Below, piece after piece: positions 1-7,329 of a DNA stretch of 64,000 nucleotides. Position 1 is the first letter of the stretch; the number at the start of each line of letters is the position of its first letter. The notes under the pieces were generated by a model. That model made no database searches. It saw only the letters and a list, made by a program, of their open reading frames with translations, and was not told where the DNA came from. Source of the stretch: Marinilactibacillus sp036039175 (lineage in GTDB: Bacteria > Bacillota > Bacilli > Lactobacillales > Carnobacteriaceae_A). The translations under genes were made by a program, and so were the position numbers. The stretch is taken from contig NZ_JAYXKP010000003.1 in the NCBI RefSeq assembly GCF_036039175.1, forward strand, positions 62,001-126,000. Direction: 5' to 3'.

Positions 1-123
1 TGCATTCTCTTCTGTTTGTTCTTCCGCAGGTTCTTCTGTAGAATCTGCACTTGTGCTATCCTGGCATGCCGCCATTAGCATTCCTAAAGACACGATACCA
101 GACATTTTCAAAATCTTATTCAT
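1..123 (-). CDS. Lipoprotein, N-terminal part only (candidate zinc-uptake lipoprotein)
   Basis: Only the first 41 codons are in the window; the gene runs off the left edge. The ATG follows an AAAGGATGAG ribosome site. A short charged start and a hydrophobic stretch lead to a lipobox LMAAC with Cys at residue 20. A Ser/Thr/Glu-rich linker follows, as in substrate-binding lipoproteins. The promoter carries a Zur-like box just downstream of the -10, so a zinc-binding lipoprotein (AdcA/ZnuA or ZinT type) is the natural inference. No ligand-binding domain is visible, so the function is not proven. Confidence 0.75.
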   Translation of the reverse strand, partial: MNKILKMSGIVSLGMLMAACQDSTSADSTEEPAEEQTEENA

Positions 124-150
124 TTATGTACTCATCCTTTTCTATTTTTT

Positions 151-204
151 AAATCGTAACCATTACGATGTATAACACTATATTATTTTTCAAATCTTGT
201 CAAC
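151..204 (-). promoter_or_regulatory. Promoter with Zur-like operator for the lipoprotein
   Basis: Read on the minus strand, a TTGACA -35 (204-199) and a TATAGT -10 (182-177) are 16 bases apart. Immediately downstream, 154-168 reads TCGTAACCATTACGA on the plus strand. This matches the Bacillus Zur consensus TCGTAATNATTACGA at all but one position and is flanked by the usual A/T. A bound repressor would cover the transcription start. Confidence 0.7.
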
Positions 205-212
205 ATTTTTTA

Positions 213-248
213 GACAAAAAAATTGAACCTCTATTTGAAGTTCAATTT
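213..248 (-). terminator. Rho-independent terminator after ispE
   Basis: Perfect 9-bp arms (AAATTGAAC at 220-228 and its complement at 240-248) are followed on the minus strand by a run of T. It lies directly after the ispE stop codon. Confidence 0.75.
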
Positions 249-258
249 GTAAGTTCTG

Positions 259-1110
259 TCACTTTAAGGTTCTGACTAAATAGACTTCCTTACAGAACCC
301 ATTGAGTCCGTTTACAATTCTTTGCGCTTTTGAGCGTTGCTGTGTTAATCCGTATACTGTAGGTCCTGTTCCGCTCATTACTGCTACGTCAGCCCCAAAA
401 GACTCCATTTTTTCTTTTATTCTTTTAATCATCGGATATTTTTTAGCAGAGACTTCTTCTAGAGCGTTACCGGCAAGCTGCACGACTTCTTGATAACGAT
501 GAGAATTGATTGCTTCAATCATTTTATGATGGTCGTAAGTTGGAATTGCGGAAAAATCCAGTTCTTCAAAAACCGTCCAACTTGAAATTCCTTTAGGTGG
601 CTTAACCACGATAACCCAGCATTGAGGGAAATCACCGATAAGCTGAATTACTTCTCCTTTACCAGTCGCGTAGGCTGTCTTACCGTAGATACAAAAAGGT
701 ACATCTGATCCTAGCTCTTTCCCAATGTCTGATAACTCTTCTAAAGACAGCCTCAAATTCCAGAGTCTATTTAGCCCCCTTAAAGTAGCTGCCGCATCGC
801 TACTTCCACCGCCTAACCCCGCTGCAATAGGTATGTTTTTTTCGATTACAATATGGACGCCTCTTTTAATTCCATAGCGTTCTTTTAGTAAATTTACAGC
901 TTTATAAACTATATTCTTTTTGTTTAAAGGCATATAGGCCGAATTGGAAGATAAAGAAATAATGTCTTCATTCAATTGAGTGAATGTCAGTCTATCGGAT
1001 AAATCAATCGATGTCATGATCAGTCTCATTTCATGAAAGCCGTCTTTCCTTCTGTCGATCACATTTAAAGTTAAATTTATTTTCGCAGGCGCTTTTTCAT
1101 TGATTTCCAA
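259..1110 (-). CDS. ispE: 4-diphosphocytidyl-2-C-methyl-D-erythritol kinase
   Basis: Fourth enzyme of the MEP isoprenoid pathway, phosphorylating CDP-methylerythritol with ATP; cytoplasmic. This is a GHMP kinase: N-terminal KAPAKINLTL substrate-binding segment, then the ATP-binding motif PIAAGLGGGSSDAA at about residues 94-107, and a C-terminal SGTGP motif. I use the TTG at 1110 because AAAGGAGGG sits 6 bases upstream; an upstream GTG at 1134 would run through that ribosome site. The product is about 283 aa, normal for the family. In many Firmicutes ispE directly follows veg. Here a divergent island separates them, and ispE ends in its own terminator. Confidence 0.95.
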   Translation of the reverse strand: MEINEKAPAKINLTLNVIDRRKDGFHEMRLIMTSIDLSDRLTFTQLNEDIISLSSNSAYMPLNKKNIVYKAVNLLKERYGIKRGVHIVIEKNIPIAAGLGGGSSDAAATLRGLNRLWNLRLSLEELSDIGKELGSDVPFCIYGKTAYATGKGEVIQLIGDFPQCWVIVVKPPKGISSWTVFEELDFSAIPTYDHHKMIEAINSHRYQEVVQLAGNALEEVSAKKYPMIKRIKEKMESFGADVAVMSGTGPTVYGLTQQRSKAQRIVNGLNGFCKEVYLVRTLK

Positions 1111-1241
1111 GTTCTCCCTCCTTTTTAATATCACGAAAAATCTAATTATCTCTATCTTAAAGGATATGCTCTAGAATTTAAAAAATTTTACTTCAACATA
1201 TTTGAATCTTTATCTAAAATTCTAACGACACTTGACAACTA

Positions 1242-1277
1242 TGCTATACTAAACACAAATCGTAATAATTACGTTTT
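1242..1277 (+). promoter_or_regulatory. Extended -10 promoter overlapped by a Zur box
   Basis: TGCTATACT (1242-1250) is an extended -10. Seven bases further, 1260-1274 reads TCGTAATAATTACGT, differing from the Zur consensus TCGTAATNATTACGA only at the last base, and it has AAA and TTT flanks. The box covers the expected transcription start. TCG/CGA outer bases separate Zur boxes from Fur (TGATAAT) and PerR (TTATAAT) boxes. Confidence 0.75.
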
Positions 1278-1296
1278 AAAGATTAGGAGTGAGTTT

Positions 1297-2418
1297 TTGG
1301 ATACTATATTTATCATCGTTTGTATTTTGATCATGTGGCCCATGTTGTTTAGTGTTCCTGTTTTATATGGTAGTAGTTCTAAGAAAGAAAAAACTAGCGA
1401 TACATTGATTATGACTTCAATTGGTTTATTCGTAGCTTTTCTTGCTTGGGTATCATTTGGATATTTTTTAGTGTTTAATTTAAGTTCGTCTTTATTCGAA
1501 GGATTTTTTTCTTATGTTATGGCTTTACAAAGAGGAGACAACGAATTAATACTTGAAGTTGTGTTGCAAGGATGTTTTTTCTTATATGCAGCTGGAATGT
1601 TCATTGGTACCCTAATTCATAAAGTGGAATGGAAGTTTTTTGCTTTGTTTATTCCTATATGGTTGCTTGTTGTCTATGTTCCCTCGGCATTCTTGCTATG
1701 GAATGAACAAGGGTTTTTAAACCAGATAGGTGCTTTAGATTTCTCAGGAGGACTAGTTGTTCATCTTACAGCCGGTACAACTAGCTTAATTTTATCTAGA
1801 ACATTTAAAGAGGGTGTTTTAGAAGTACCGGATAGACATTCGAATATGATTATCAACTACATCGCGACTACCCTAATCTGTTTCGGCTGGTTCGGCTTCA
1901 ATCTTGGTCCTTTAGGTTCAGCAAGTACTTTTTCTGGGCTTATTATTCTAAACACTATCTTAGCTATTTCAGGTGGAATTCTTGGCTACTTAATCATACA
2001 AAAATCCTCGCTAACTAGCGAAGATGTCCTTACTGGAATGATTGTGGGATTGGTGACTAGCACTGCACTGGTTGGATACGCTTCTCCTATTATGTTGTTT
2101 ATCGTGCCGCTCATTAGTGGAGTCGTGACTTGTCATTTACGAAAGCTAACTTATTTTAATGATCCGGTTGATTCATTTGTTTTAAATGGAATAGGTGGAA
2201 TCATCGGCACTTTAGGACTAATTCTTTTTGCTAATCCATTATTTACTCCTGCTGGCCAAACAGGATTACTACTTGGTGGTCACTTCACCTTTGCCCTGAG
2301 CCAAGTGTTCGCTCTTCTAATCATTTTCGCTTTAGCTACTATCGGAGCACAAATTTCTGTTACGCTAACAAATCTCATTTATTCAAGAAAGAAGGTCGTA
2401 ATTTATGAAAATCAATAA
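1297..2418 (+). CDS. Divergent Amt/Rh-family channel, Zur-linked
   Basis: 373-aa polytopic membrane protein of the ammonium transporter family. Family landmarks are present: ALDFSGGLVVH (Asp148 and the first pore histidine, His156), GWFGFN (198-202) and FNDPVDSFVLNGIGG near 288-301. The second pore histidine of the twin-His pair is Asn297, and the first of the two stacked gate Phe positions appears to be Leu90, so this is not a standard AmtB. It starts with TTG; AGGAGTGAG lies just upstream and no better ATG exists. No glnB/glnK is adjacent, unlike typical amtB. It overlaps the flavoprotein gene by 14 bases, so they are co-translated. Regulation is probably by zinc through Zur. The substrate could be ammonium, methylamine-like molecules or something else; I cannot tell. 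Confidence 0.85.
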   Translation: MDTIFIIVCILIMWPMLFSVPVLYGSSSKKEKTSDTLIMTSIGLFVAFLAWVSFGYFLVFNLSSSLFEGFFSYVMALQRGDNELILEVVLQGCFFLYAAGMFIGTLIHKVEWKFFALFIPIWLLVVYVPSAFLLWNEQGFLNQIGALDFSGGLVVHLTAGTTSLILSRTFKEGVLEVPDRHSNMIINYIATTLICFGWFGFNLGPLGSASTFSGLIILNTILAISGGILGYLIIQKSSLTSEDVLTGMIVGLVTSTALVGYASPIMLFIVPLISGVVTCHLRKLTYFNDPVDSFVLNGIGGIIGTLGLILFANPLFTPAGQTGLLLGGHFTFALSQVFALLIIFALATIGAQISVTLTNLIYSRKKVVIYENQ

Positions 2419-3520
2419 ACTCGTGACTATTATCGGTGCCGGCCCCGCTGGTATCGGCACCGCTACTGCTTTGTTGAGACTAGGCATTGAAGACATTCAA
2501 GTTATTGATAAAGGTGAAATTGGTCAATCATTCTTAGATTGGAATACGAAAACAAGATTTATATCTCCATCGTTCAACACAAATGGGTTTGGGTTCCCCG
2601 ATATGAATGCCATTACTCCAGATACTTCTCCAGGTTACTATGCAGATTCAGAACATCTTTCTGGAGAATCTTATGCGGAATACCTTACAGAAGTTGCTCA
2701 ATACTTTAACGTCCCAGTTTCGACAAATGAAATGATAGAAAAAATTGAGAAACAAGAGAATGGTTACATCGTTTACGGCGAATTTAACACCTACCATTCT
2801 ACTTATCTGATTACAGCGTTAGGGGATGTTTCTTACCCTGATCAAAAAAATATATCTGGGTATGAATATGGATTACGGTACACAGAACTAGGAGACTATA
2901 CTCGTTTTGCTGACCAAGAAGAGGTTGCTATTATCGGAGGAAATGAATCTGGTTTTGATGCTGCAATTCAATTGGCTAAAATGAATATTAAATCAACTAT
3001 TTACACAAGCAATGCAGGAATTGATTCCGAGTCTTCAGATCCAAGCCAATCTCTGTCTCTTTACACGAGAGAACGTTACCGAGAAGTAGCTGACTTCATT
3101 ACTATCTATACTGACATTCGAATTAAAGAGATTACTACTGTTAAAAATCAGTATATTTTAATATCTGAAGAAGATGAAACTTTCTCTATTCCAAGTAAGC
3201 CCATCATCGCCACAGGTTTTTCAAACGTTCAATCACCCTTGATTGAAAACTTGTTTGATATCGATGAGGACCGTGCAGTGTTAAATTTATATGATGAGTC
3301 AACGATTTCTAAAAACTTATTCATGGTCGGTTCTCAGGTTGAACACGATGGCGTTATCCTTTGTTTCATCTACAAGTATCGCCAGCGATTTGCCTATATC
3401 GCCAACGAGATTGCTCGCAGAGCTTCTCTTCCTGTTAATCCTTTAGCTTTACAACTTTACAAAGATTATCAAATGTTTTTGGAAGACCTGTCTTGCTGTG
3501 ACACAGATTGCGCATGCTAA
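2405..3520 (+). CDS. CzcO-like FAD/NAD(P)-dependent oxidoreductase with C-terminal Cys cluster
   Basis: 371-aa flavoprotein. The N-terminus has the FAD Rossmann motif VTIIGAGPAGIGTATAL (about 8-24), and a second dinucleotide motif IIGGNESGFDAA lies near 177-188. Overall it resembles the flavin monooxygenase-like proteins annotated as CzcO, an accessory to the metal exporter CzcD in Bacillus. That resemblance is family-level, and the reaction is unknown. The last residues read SCCDTDCAC: four cysteines in nine residues, suited to metal binding or thiol redox chemistry. The start overlaps the end of the Amt-like gene. Placement behind a Zur box suggests a role during zinc limitation. Confidence 0.85.
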   Translation: MKINKLVTIIGAGPAGIGTATALLRLGIEDIQVIDKGEIGQSFLDWNTKTRFISPSFNTNGFGFPDMNAITPDTSPGYYADSEHLSGESYAEYLTEVAQYFNVPVSTNEMIEKIEKQENGYIVYGEFNTYHSTYLITALGDVSYPDQKNISGYEYGLRYTELGDYTRFADQEEVAIIGGNESGFDAAIQLAKMNIKSTIYTSNAGIDSESSDPSQSLSLYTRERYREVADFITIYTDIRIKEITTVKNQYILISEEDETFSIPSKPIIATGFSNVQSPLIENLFDIDEDRAVLNLYDESTISKNLFMVGSQVEHDGVILCFIYKYRQRFAYIANEIARRASLPVNPLALQLYKDYQMFLEDLSCCDTDCAC

Positions 3521-3630
3521 ATGATTCTTTCCAATGAAATTTTATTAAAGACTCTCTTTGTATCCATTCGTTCTCAATACCATTTGTTTCTGATAAACTA
3601 GAAACTAAGAAGATGAAGGAGCTGGATGAT

Positions 3631-4026
3631 ATGAATCGTGGTCTATTACATCACCTGGAACTGTATGTATCGAACTTGGAACAATCCGTTCAATTTTGGG
3701 GCTGGCTACTAGAGGATTTGGGGTATTCACCCTATCAGAAATGGGCACAAGGACAAAGCTGGAAGCTAGCAGATACTTATCTCGTTTTTATACAAGTAGA
3801 AGAACGGTTTTTAGATGTTCCTTACCATAGGTGCCGAGTAGGACTAAACCACTTAGCTTTTCATGCTCAATCAACAGAACATGTTGATCAACTTACACAA
3901 AAATTAAAAGAAAAGCAGATACCTGTTCTTTATTCGAAAACACACCCATTCGCAGGAGGGGAATCACATTACGCTGTTTATTTTGAAGATCCCGATAGAA
4001 TAAAAGTTGAACTTGTAGCACCATAA
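3631..4026 (+). CDS. VOC/glyoxalase-superfamily protein
   Basis: 131-aa single-domain protein of the vicinal oxygen chelate fold, of the glyoxalase/bleomycin-resistance/dioxygenase type. It opens with LLHHLELYVSNLEQSVQFW and contains VGLNHLAFHAQS and YAVYFEDPDRIKVELVA, the usual paired beta-alpha-beta-beta-beta halves. Candidate metal ligands are the early His, the mid-chain His and the late Glu of KVELV. I use the ATG at 3631 because AAGGAG sits 9 bases upstream; an ATG at 3613 precedes that site. It lies 110 bases behind the flavoprotein gene and ends in a strong hairpin, so it may belong to the same unit. Substrate unknown. Confidence 0.85.
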   Translation: MNRGLLHHLELYVSNLEQSVQFWGWLLEDLGYSPYQKWAQGQSWKLADTYLVFIQVEERFLDVPYHRCRVGLNHLAFHAQSTEHVDQLTQKLKEKQIPVLYSKTHPFAGGESHYAVYFEDPDRIKVELVAP

Positions 4027-4029
4027 AGA

Positions 4030-4074
4030 AAAGCCATCCGATTTCAGGATAATCCCCTGAAATCGGATGGCTTT
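4030..4074 (+). terminator. Strong hairpin at the end of the Zur-linked island
   Basis: Perfect 18-bp arms (4030-4047 and 4057-4074) with a 9-base loop follow the VOC stop codon. The T run is short on the plus strand and better on the minus strand, so it may also back up the veg terminator. Confidence 0.8.
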
Positions 4075-4112
4075 ATGTTAGTTGAGATATGTACGAGTTG
4101 CAGCTTAGCTTA

Positions 4113-4144
4113 TAAAAAAAGCAAGTCAAAAATGAGACTTACTT
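4113..4144 (-). terminator. Terminator after veg
   Basis: Nine-bp stem (4119-4127 with 4136-4144, one G-U pair) followed on the minus strand by seven T residues, about 20 bases after the veg stop codon. Confidence 0.7.
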
Positions 4145-4162
4145 TCATCAAACTAATTCACT

Positions 4163-4408
4163 TTAAAGTTCGCTACCTAAAAATTCTAGTTCAACTGTCT
4201 GTGTTAAAACATCGGCATAACTATATGAAACACGTTCATAAGCATTTTCTTCTTTGTTTAATTCAACAATGAACACGGCAGGAAATGTGTCTGTCAGTAT
4301 TCCTTTGCGTTCCGTCGTCTTTTTCCGTCCGGCTTGAGCTGTCAATTTAATTTCTTTCCCTAATTGACCGTCAAGATTTTGCTTTATACTTGCTATAGTA
4401 ATTGGCAT
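4163..4408 (-). CDS. veg: Veg family protein
   Basis: 81-aa protein with the family signature: it starts MPITIASIKQNLDGQLGKEI and continues through GRKKTTERKGILTDTFPAVFIVEL to a YSYADVLT segment. Length and position next to rsmA are as in other Firmicutes. In Bacillus subtilis Veg has been linked to stimulation of biofilm matrix genes, but its biochemical role is poorly known. The gene has its own promoter and a long AT-rich leader region, and a terminator after it, so it is expressed independently of rsmA. Confidence 0.93.
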   Translation of the reverse strand: MPITIASIKQNLDGQLGKEIKLTAQAGRKKTTERKGILTDTFPAVFIVELNKEENAYERVSYSYADVLTQTVELEFLGSEL

Positions 4409-4438
4409 AATCGACTCACCTCACAAAGTTATAAACGT

Positions 4439-4447
4439 AGTATACCA
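4439..4447 (-). promoter_or_regulatory. Extended -10 promoter of veg
   Basis: On the minus strand the sequence reads TGGTATACT, an extended -10, about 30 bases before the veg ATG. No good -35 is visible at 17 bases. Confidence 0.6.
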
Positions 4448-4918
4448 CATAAACACGAAAATTAAAAGAACATTTGAAAATAAAGACCAAATTCAAATTA
4501 TACGTTACAAAATGACAAATCTTTAATAATCTAACTACCTTGTCATTTTGACTATGTCTAATCTCTTTTTCCCCTCCAATTATTCCGTATTATTTTAGCA
4601 TGGACTATTACTATATATTTCTTTTCTTCATTTCATAAACGATCTATTTCCTTGTTATATAGACAATTTACGATAATCTTATACTCTTTACTTAAACTTT
4701 ACAGTTACCTTTATAACGTTCTCTAGTTAATATGGTCGGTTTAAATTTAGTAGTCTTTACTTCTTATTATTTGACTTTTTTATTATACTAAGCTTTGATT
4801 TTCGTACTAAGCTTCTATTCAACTTCTTATTTATTTCGATTGAAATCAAGAAATCCGAACATTCTTTATTCAAATCATACGAAAAACCCTTTCGTTCCGT
4901 TCGTTCGTATATAATCAA
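4448..4918. other. Long AT-rich intergenic region between rsmA and veg
   Basis: About 470 bases without a credible coding sequence. It holds a perfect 11-bp inverted repeat (listed separately). TACTAAGCTT occurs twice, at 4786-4795 and 4805-4814, and CGTTC repeats occur near 4892. Stop codons are frequent in all frames. I recognise no RNA family. A small RNA or a regulatory region for veg is possible. Confidence 0.5.
4508..4550. repeat. Perfect 11-bp inverted repeat upstream of veg
   Basis: CAAAATGACAA (4508-4518) is repeated inverted as TTGTCATTTTG (4540-4550) with 21 bases between. It is not GC-rich and has no T tail, so it is not a terminator. It could be a binding site or a weak RNA stem. 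Confidence 0.55.
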
Positions 4919-4973
4919 CAAAAAATACCCACCCCGCTATTAGACAACGCTGCCTAGATAGTGAGATGAGTAT
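4919..4973 (-). terminator. Terminator of the metG-tatD-rnmV-rsmA block
   Basis: An 11-bp stem with several G-U pairs (4925-4935 with 4963-4973) encloses a smaller stem (TAGACA with TGCCTA). It is followed on the minus strand by TTTTTT, immediately after the rsmA stop codon. Confidence 0.75.
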
Positions 4974-4979
4974 ATGTGA

Positions 4980-5888
4980 TTAATTCTTTTGATTGTTTTG
5001 CATAACTAGATTCTGTTCAACGAGCGCATCAGCAAGCTTTCCAAATTCTTTTAATGATAATGTTTCTCCTCTTCTTTTAGGATCAATTCCAGCTTGGTCC
5101 AACGCGACTTGAAGTTTTTCCTTTATTTCCGGTTCTTTCCCGTAAGCTACTTGAAGATTATTCCATAAGGTTTTTCTTCTTTGAACAAAAGCGGAACGAG
5201 CTACTTGGAAAAAGACGGTTTCGTCTTTCACAATAACTTCTGCATCTTTTTTGCGCGTCAGTTTAATGACTGCTGACTCTACATTTGGCTGAGGAGTAAA
5301 CACTGTTTTAGGTACGATAAGCGCTACTTCTGCATCCATATAATATTGAACAGCAATTGAAAGCGAGCCATAAGCTTTTGTTCCTGGACTTGCGGATAAA
5401 CGATTTGCTACTTCTTTTTGCATCATCAGGACTAGACCATCGATTGGCAATGATGATTCTAAAAAATTCATGATAATCGGTGTAGTGATGTAATAAGGTA
5501 AATTAGCAATTACGACCACTTTTTCTGCATCTTTTAAATATTCTTCTTGAAAGATTTTCAAATCTACTTTCAAAATATCTTGATTAATCACTTTGATATT
5601 TGAATATGGAGACAACGTATCTTTCAGAACTGGAAGCAGACGATGATCAATCTCAAAAGCGATGACTTCTTTTGCTTGCTTAGCAATTTGTTCAGTCAGA
5701 GCGCCAATCCCAGGTCCTATCTCTATTACAGTTGTACGTTCATCAACTTCACCAGCGTGGACAATTTTTTCCAAAATATTCGTATCAACAATAAAGTTTT
5801 GTCCGAGACTTTTCTTGGCAGCTAAACGGTATTTATCCAGTATCGCCTTTGTTCTAGCGGGTGTGGCAATTTCTTTATATTCCTCCAT
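4980..5888 (-). CDS. rsmA: 16S rRNA dimethyladenosine transferase
   Basis: Also called KsgA; it dimethylates two adjacent adenines near the 3' end of 16S rRNA during small-subunit assembly, using SAM. The 302 residues show SLGQNF at 27-32, SAM-binding motif I VIEIGPGIGALT at 54-65, and catalytic motif NLPYYIT at 129-135, with a C-terminal RRKTLWNNL segment. Its start overlaps the end of rnmV by 14 bases, so the two are probably translationally coupled. This is the usual Firmicute neighbourhood. Confidence 0.96.
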   Translation of the reverse strand: MEEYKEIATPARTKAILDKYRLAAKKSLGQNFIVDTNILEKIVHAGEVDERTTVIEIGPGIGALTEQIAKQAKEVIAFEIDHRLLPVLKDTLSPYSNIKVINQDILKVDLKIFQEEYLKDAEKVVVIANLPYYITTPIIMNFLESSLPIDGLVLMMQKEVANRLSASPGTKAYGSLSIAVQYYMDAEVALIVPKTVFTPQPNVESAVIKLTRKKDAEVIVKDETVFFQVARSAFVQRRKTLWNNLQVAYGKEPEIKEKLQVALDQAGIDPKRRGETLSLKEFGKLADALVEQNLVMQNNQKN

Positions 5889-6444
5889 TTGCTTCCTCCT
5901 TTCGTATTTTCATCAGTGTTTTTTCGACTTCTTCCTGAGTAATACCAAACATGTTCAACCTTTTTTCTAGCTGTTTACCATTAGTATACCCAATTCTTAA
6001 TTCGTTGCCCAATTTAATTCTGAGCTCTTTGGAGTTTGGTTTTCCAATCAGACCTTCGCTTAAAAGAAATTTCTTATCAATAGCTGGGAGCTTATCTATA
6101 CGTTCACCATATAATCCATCTAGTGCTTTTTGGATGGTTTCAACGGACGCATGCTCAATGCCCAAGCTACCTTTTTTGTTTGGCCGAGCTTCATCCCGGT
6201 TCAAAAAAGCATGCTTTACGCCAGGTATTTTCCTAGAAATGATCTTGCGAATTTTTTCTCCTGGCACGTCAGGATCTGTAAAGACAATGACGCCTCGCGT
6301 CTCTTGTGCAAGCGCGATCCTCTCCAAGATTTCTTCATTTATAGCAGACCCATTCGTTTCGATCGTATCCGCATTAACGGCTAGTTGAATTCTTTTCGTA
6401 TCATCTCTTCCTTCAACGACGATCATTTCTTTTATTTTTTTCAA
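5875..6444 (-). CDS. rnmV: Ribonuclease M5
   Basis: 189-aa Toprim-domain nuclease that matures the ends of 5S rRNA precursor, working with ribosomal protein uL18. Toprim motifs are clear: VVEGRDDTKRI (9-19) with the catalytic Glu, and VIVFTDPDVPG (52-62) with the metal-binding DxD. A C-terminal KKTLMKIRKEE-like basic helix is present. I accept a TTG start at 6444 because AGGAG lies about 7 bases upstream; the internal ATG would cut into the first Toprim strand. It sits between tatD and rsmA, as expected. Confidence 0.95.
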   Translation of the reverse strand: MKKIKEMIVVEGRDDTKRIQLAVNADTIETNGSAINEEILERIALAQETRGVIVFTDPDVPGEKIRKIISRKIPGVKHAFLNRDEARPNKKGSLGIEHASVETIQKALDGLYGERIDKLPAIDKKFLLSEGLIGKPNSKELRIKLGNELRIGYTNGKQLEKRLNMFGITQEEVEKTLMKIRKEEANGGI

Positions 6445-6459
6445 CTCACGACTCCTGTC

Positions 6460-7227
6460 TTAAGTCAGTCTGAACAGCTTATCAGCATTCTTCGTGGTTT
6501 GAGTAGCAACTTCTTCAATCGAACAGTCTCTCAAGCGCGCAATTTCTTCTGCAACGAACCTTACGTAACTCGGTTCATTTCGCTTTCCGCGATGAGGCAT
6601 CGGCGTTAGATAAGGCGCATCTGTCTCAATCAGTAATCGATCAAACGGCACTGCTTGAGCAACCTCTTTTACTTCAGGCGCATTCTTAAACGTTACAACC
6701 CCACTTAAGGAAATGTGCATCCCTAAATCAAGGAATTTTTCCATCCAATACGTATCGACGTTAAAACTATGCATGATTCCACCAATATCCTGAATCTGTG
6801 CTTCTTTTAAAATGTTATAGGTATCTTCCGTCGCATCACGATTATGAATACTAATGGGTAAATTTAATTCTTTAGCGACTTTGATTTGTCTCTTAAAGGC
6901 TTCGTGTTGAGATTTTTTTGAAGCGGTATCCCAGTAATAATCCAGTCCCATCTCACCCATCGCAACGACTTTCGGAAGCTGCAACTGCTCAATCAGTTTT
7001 TCTTCAACTTGATCTGTATACGTTTCGGAGTCTGTCGGATGCCAGCCAACGATTGAATAAACCCCTTCGTGATCCCGGCTAAGCTGTAATGCTTTTTCAA
7101 TTGTTGGCGTATCAAATCCTACGATAGCCATCTTTTTAACATTCTGTTTTCTAGCTTCTTCAATCAGTTCAGCTTCTTCGCCTTTGAACTTGTCGACATT
7201 CAGATGTGTATGTGTATCAAAAAACAT
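6460..7227 (-). CDS. tatD: TatD-family metal-dependent DNase/hydrolase
   Basis: 255-aa TIM-barrel hydrolase. Metal-binding motif DTHTHLN (4-10), then the conserved GEMGLDYYWD, SIHNRDA, GIMHSFN and ETDAPYLTP segments are all present, so the active site looks complete. Relatives act as 3'-5' exonucleases or D-aminoacyl-tRNA-type hydrolases; the precise substrate is open. I use the ATG at 7227, where MFFDTHTHLN begins; 14 codons upstream are open but unlike the family, and a GAAAGGAAA ribosome site lies between. Lies 16 bases before rnmV. Confidence 0.94.
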   Translation of the reverse strand: MFFDTHTHLNVDKFKGEEAELIEEARKQNVKKMAIVGFDTPTIEKALQLSRDHEGVYSIVGWHPTDSETYTDQVEEKLIEQLQLPKVVAMGEMGLDYYWDTASKKSQHEAFKRQIKVAKELNLPISIHNRDATEDTYNILKEAQIQDIGGIMHSFNVDTYWMEKFLDLGMHISLSGVVTFKNAPEVKEVAQAVPFDRLLIETDAPYLTPMPHRGKRNEPSYVRFVAEEIARLRDCSIEEVATQTTKNADKLFRLT

Positions 7228-7329
7228 ATAAACCAGTTTCCTTTCTTTTCTTATTCTATAACCAGTCAAAACGAAAGAGCCAGGACGATCCCCAGCTCTT
7301 TACTGATTACATTTAATCGTTTTTTCACC

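Noticed and set aside
4075..4272. 65-codon plus-strand open frame across the veg terminator
   Set aside because: Antisense to veg, no ribosome site, and it contains the terminator stem.
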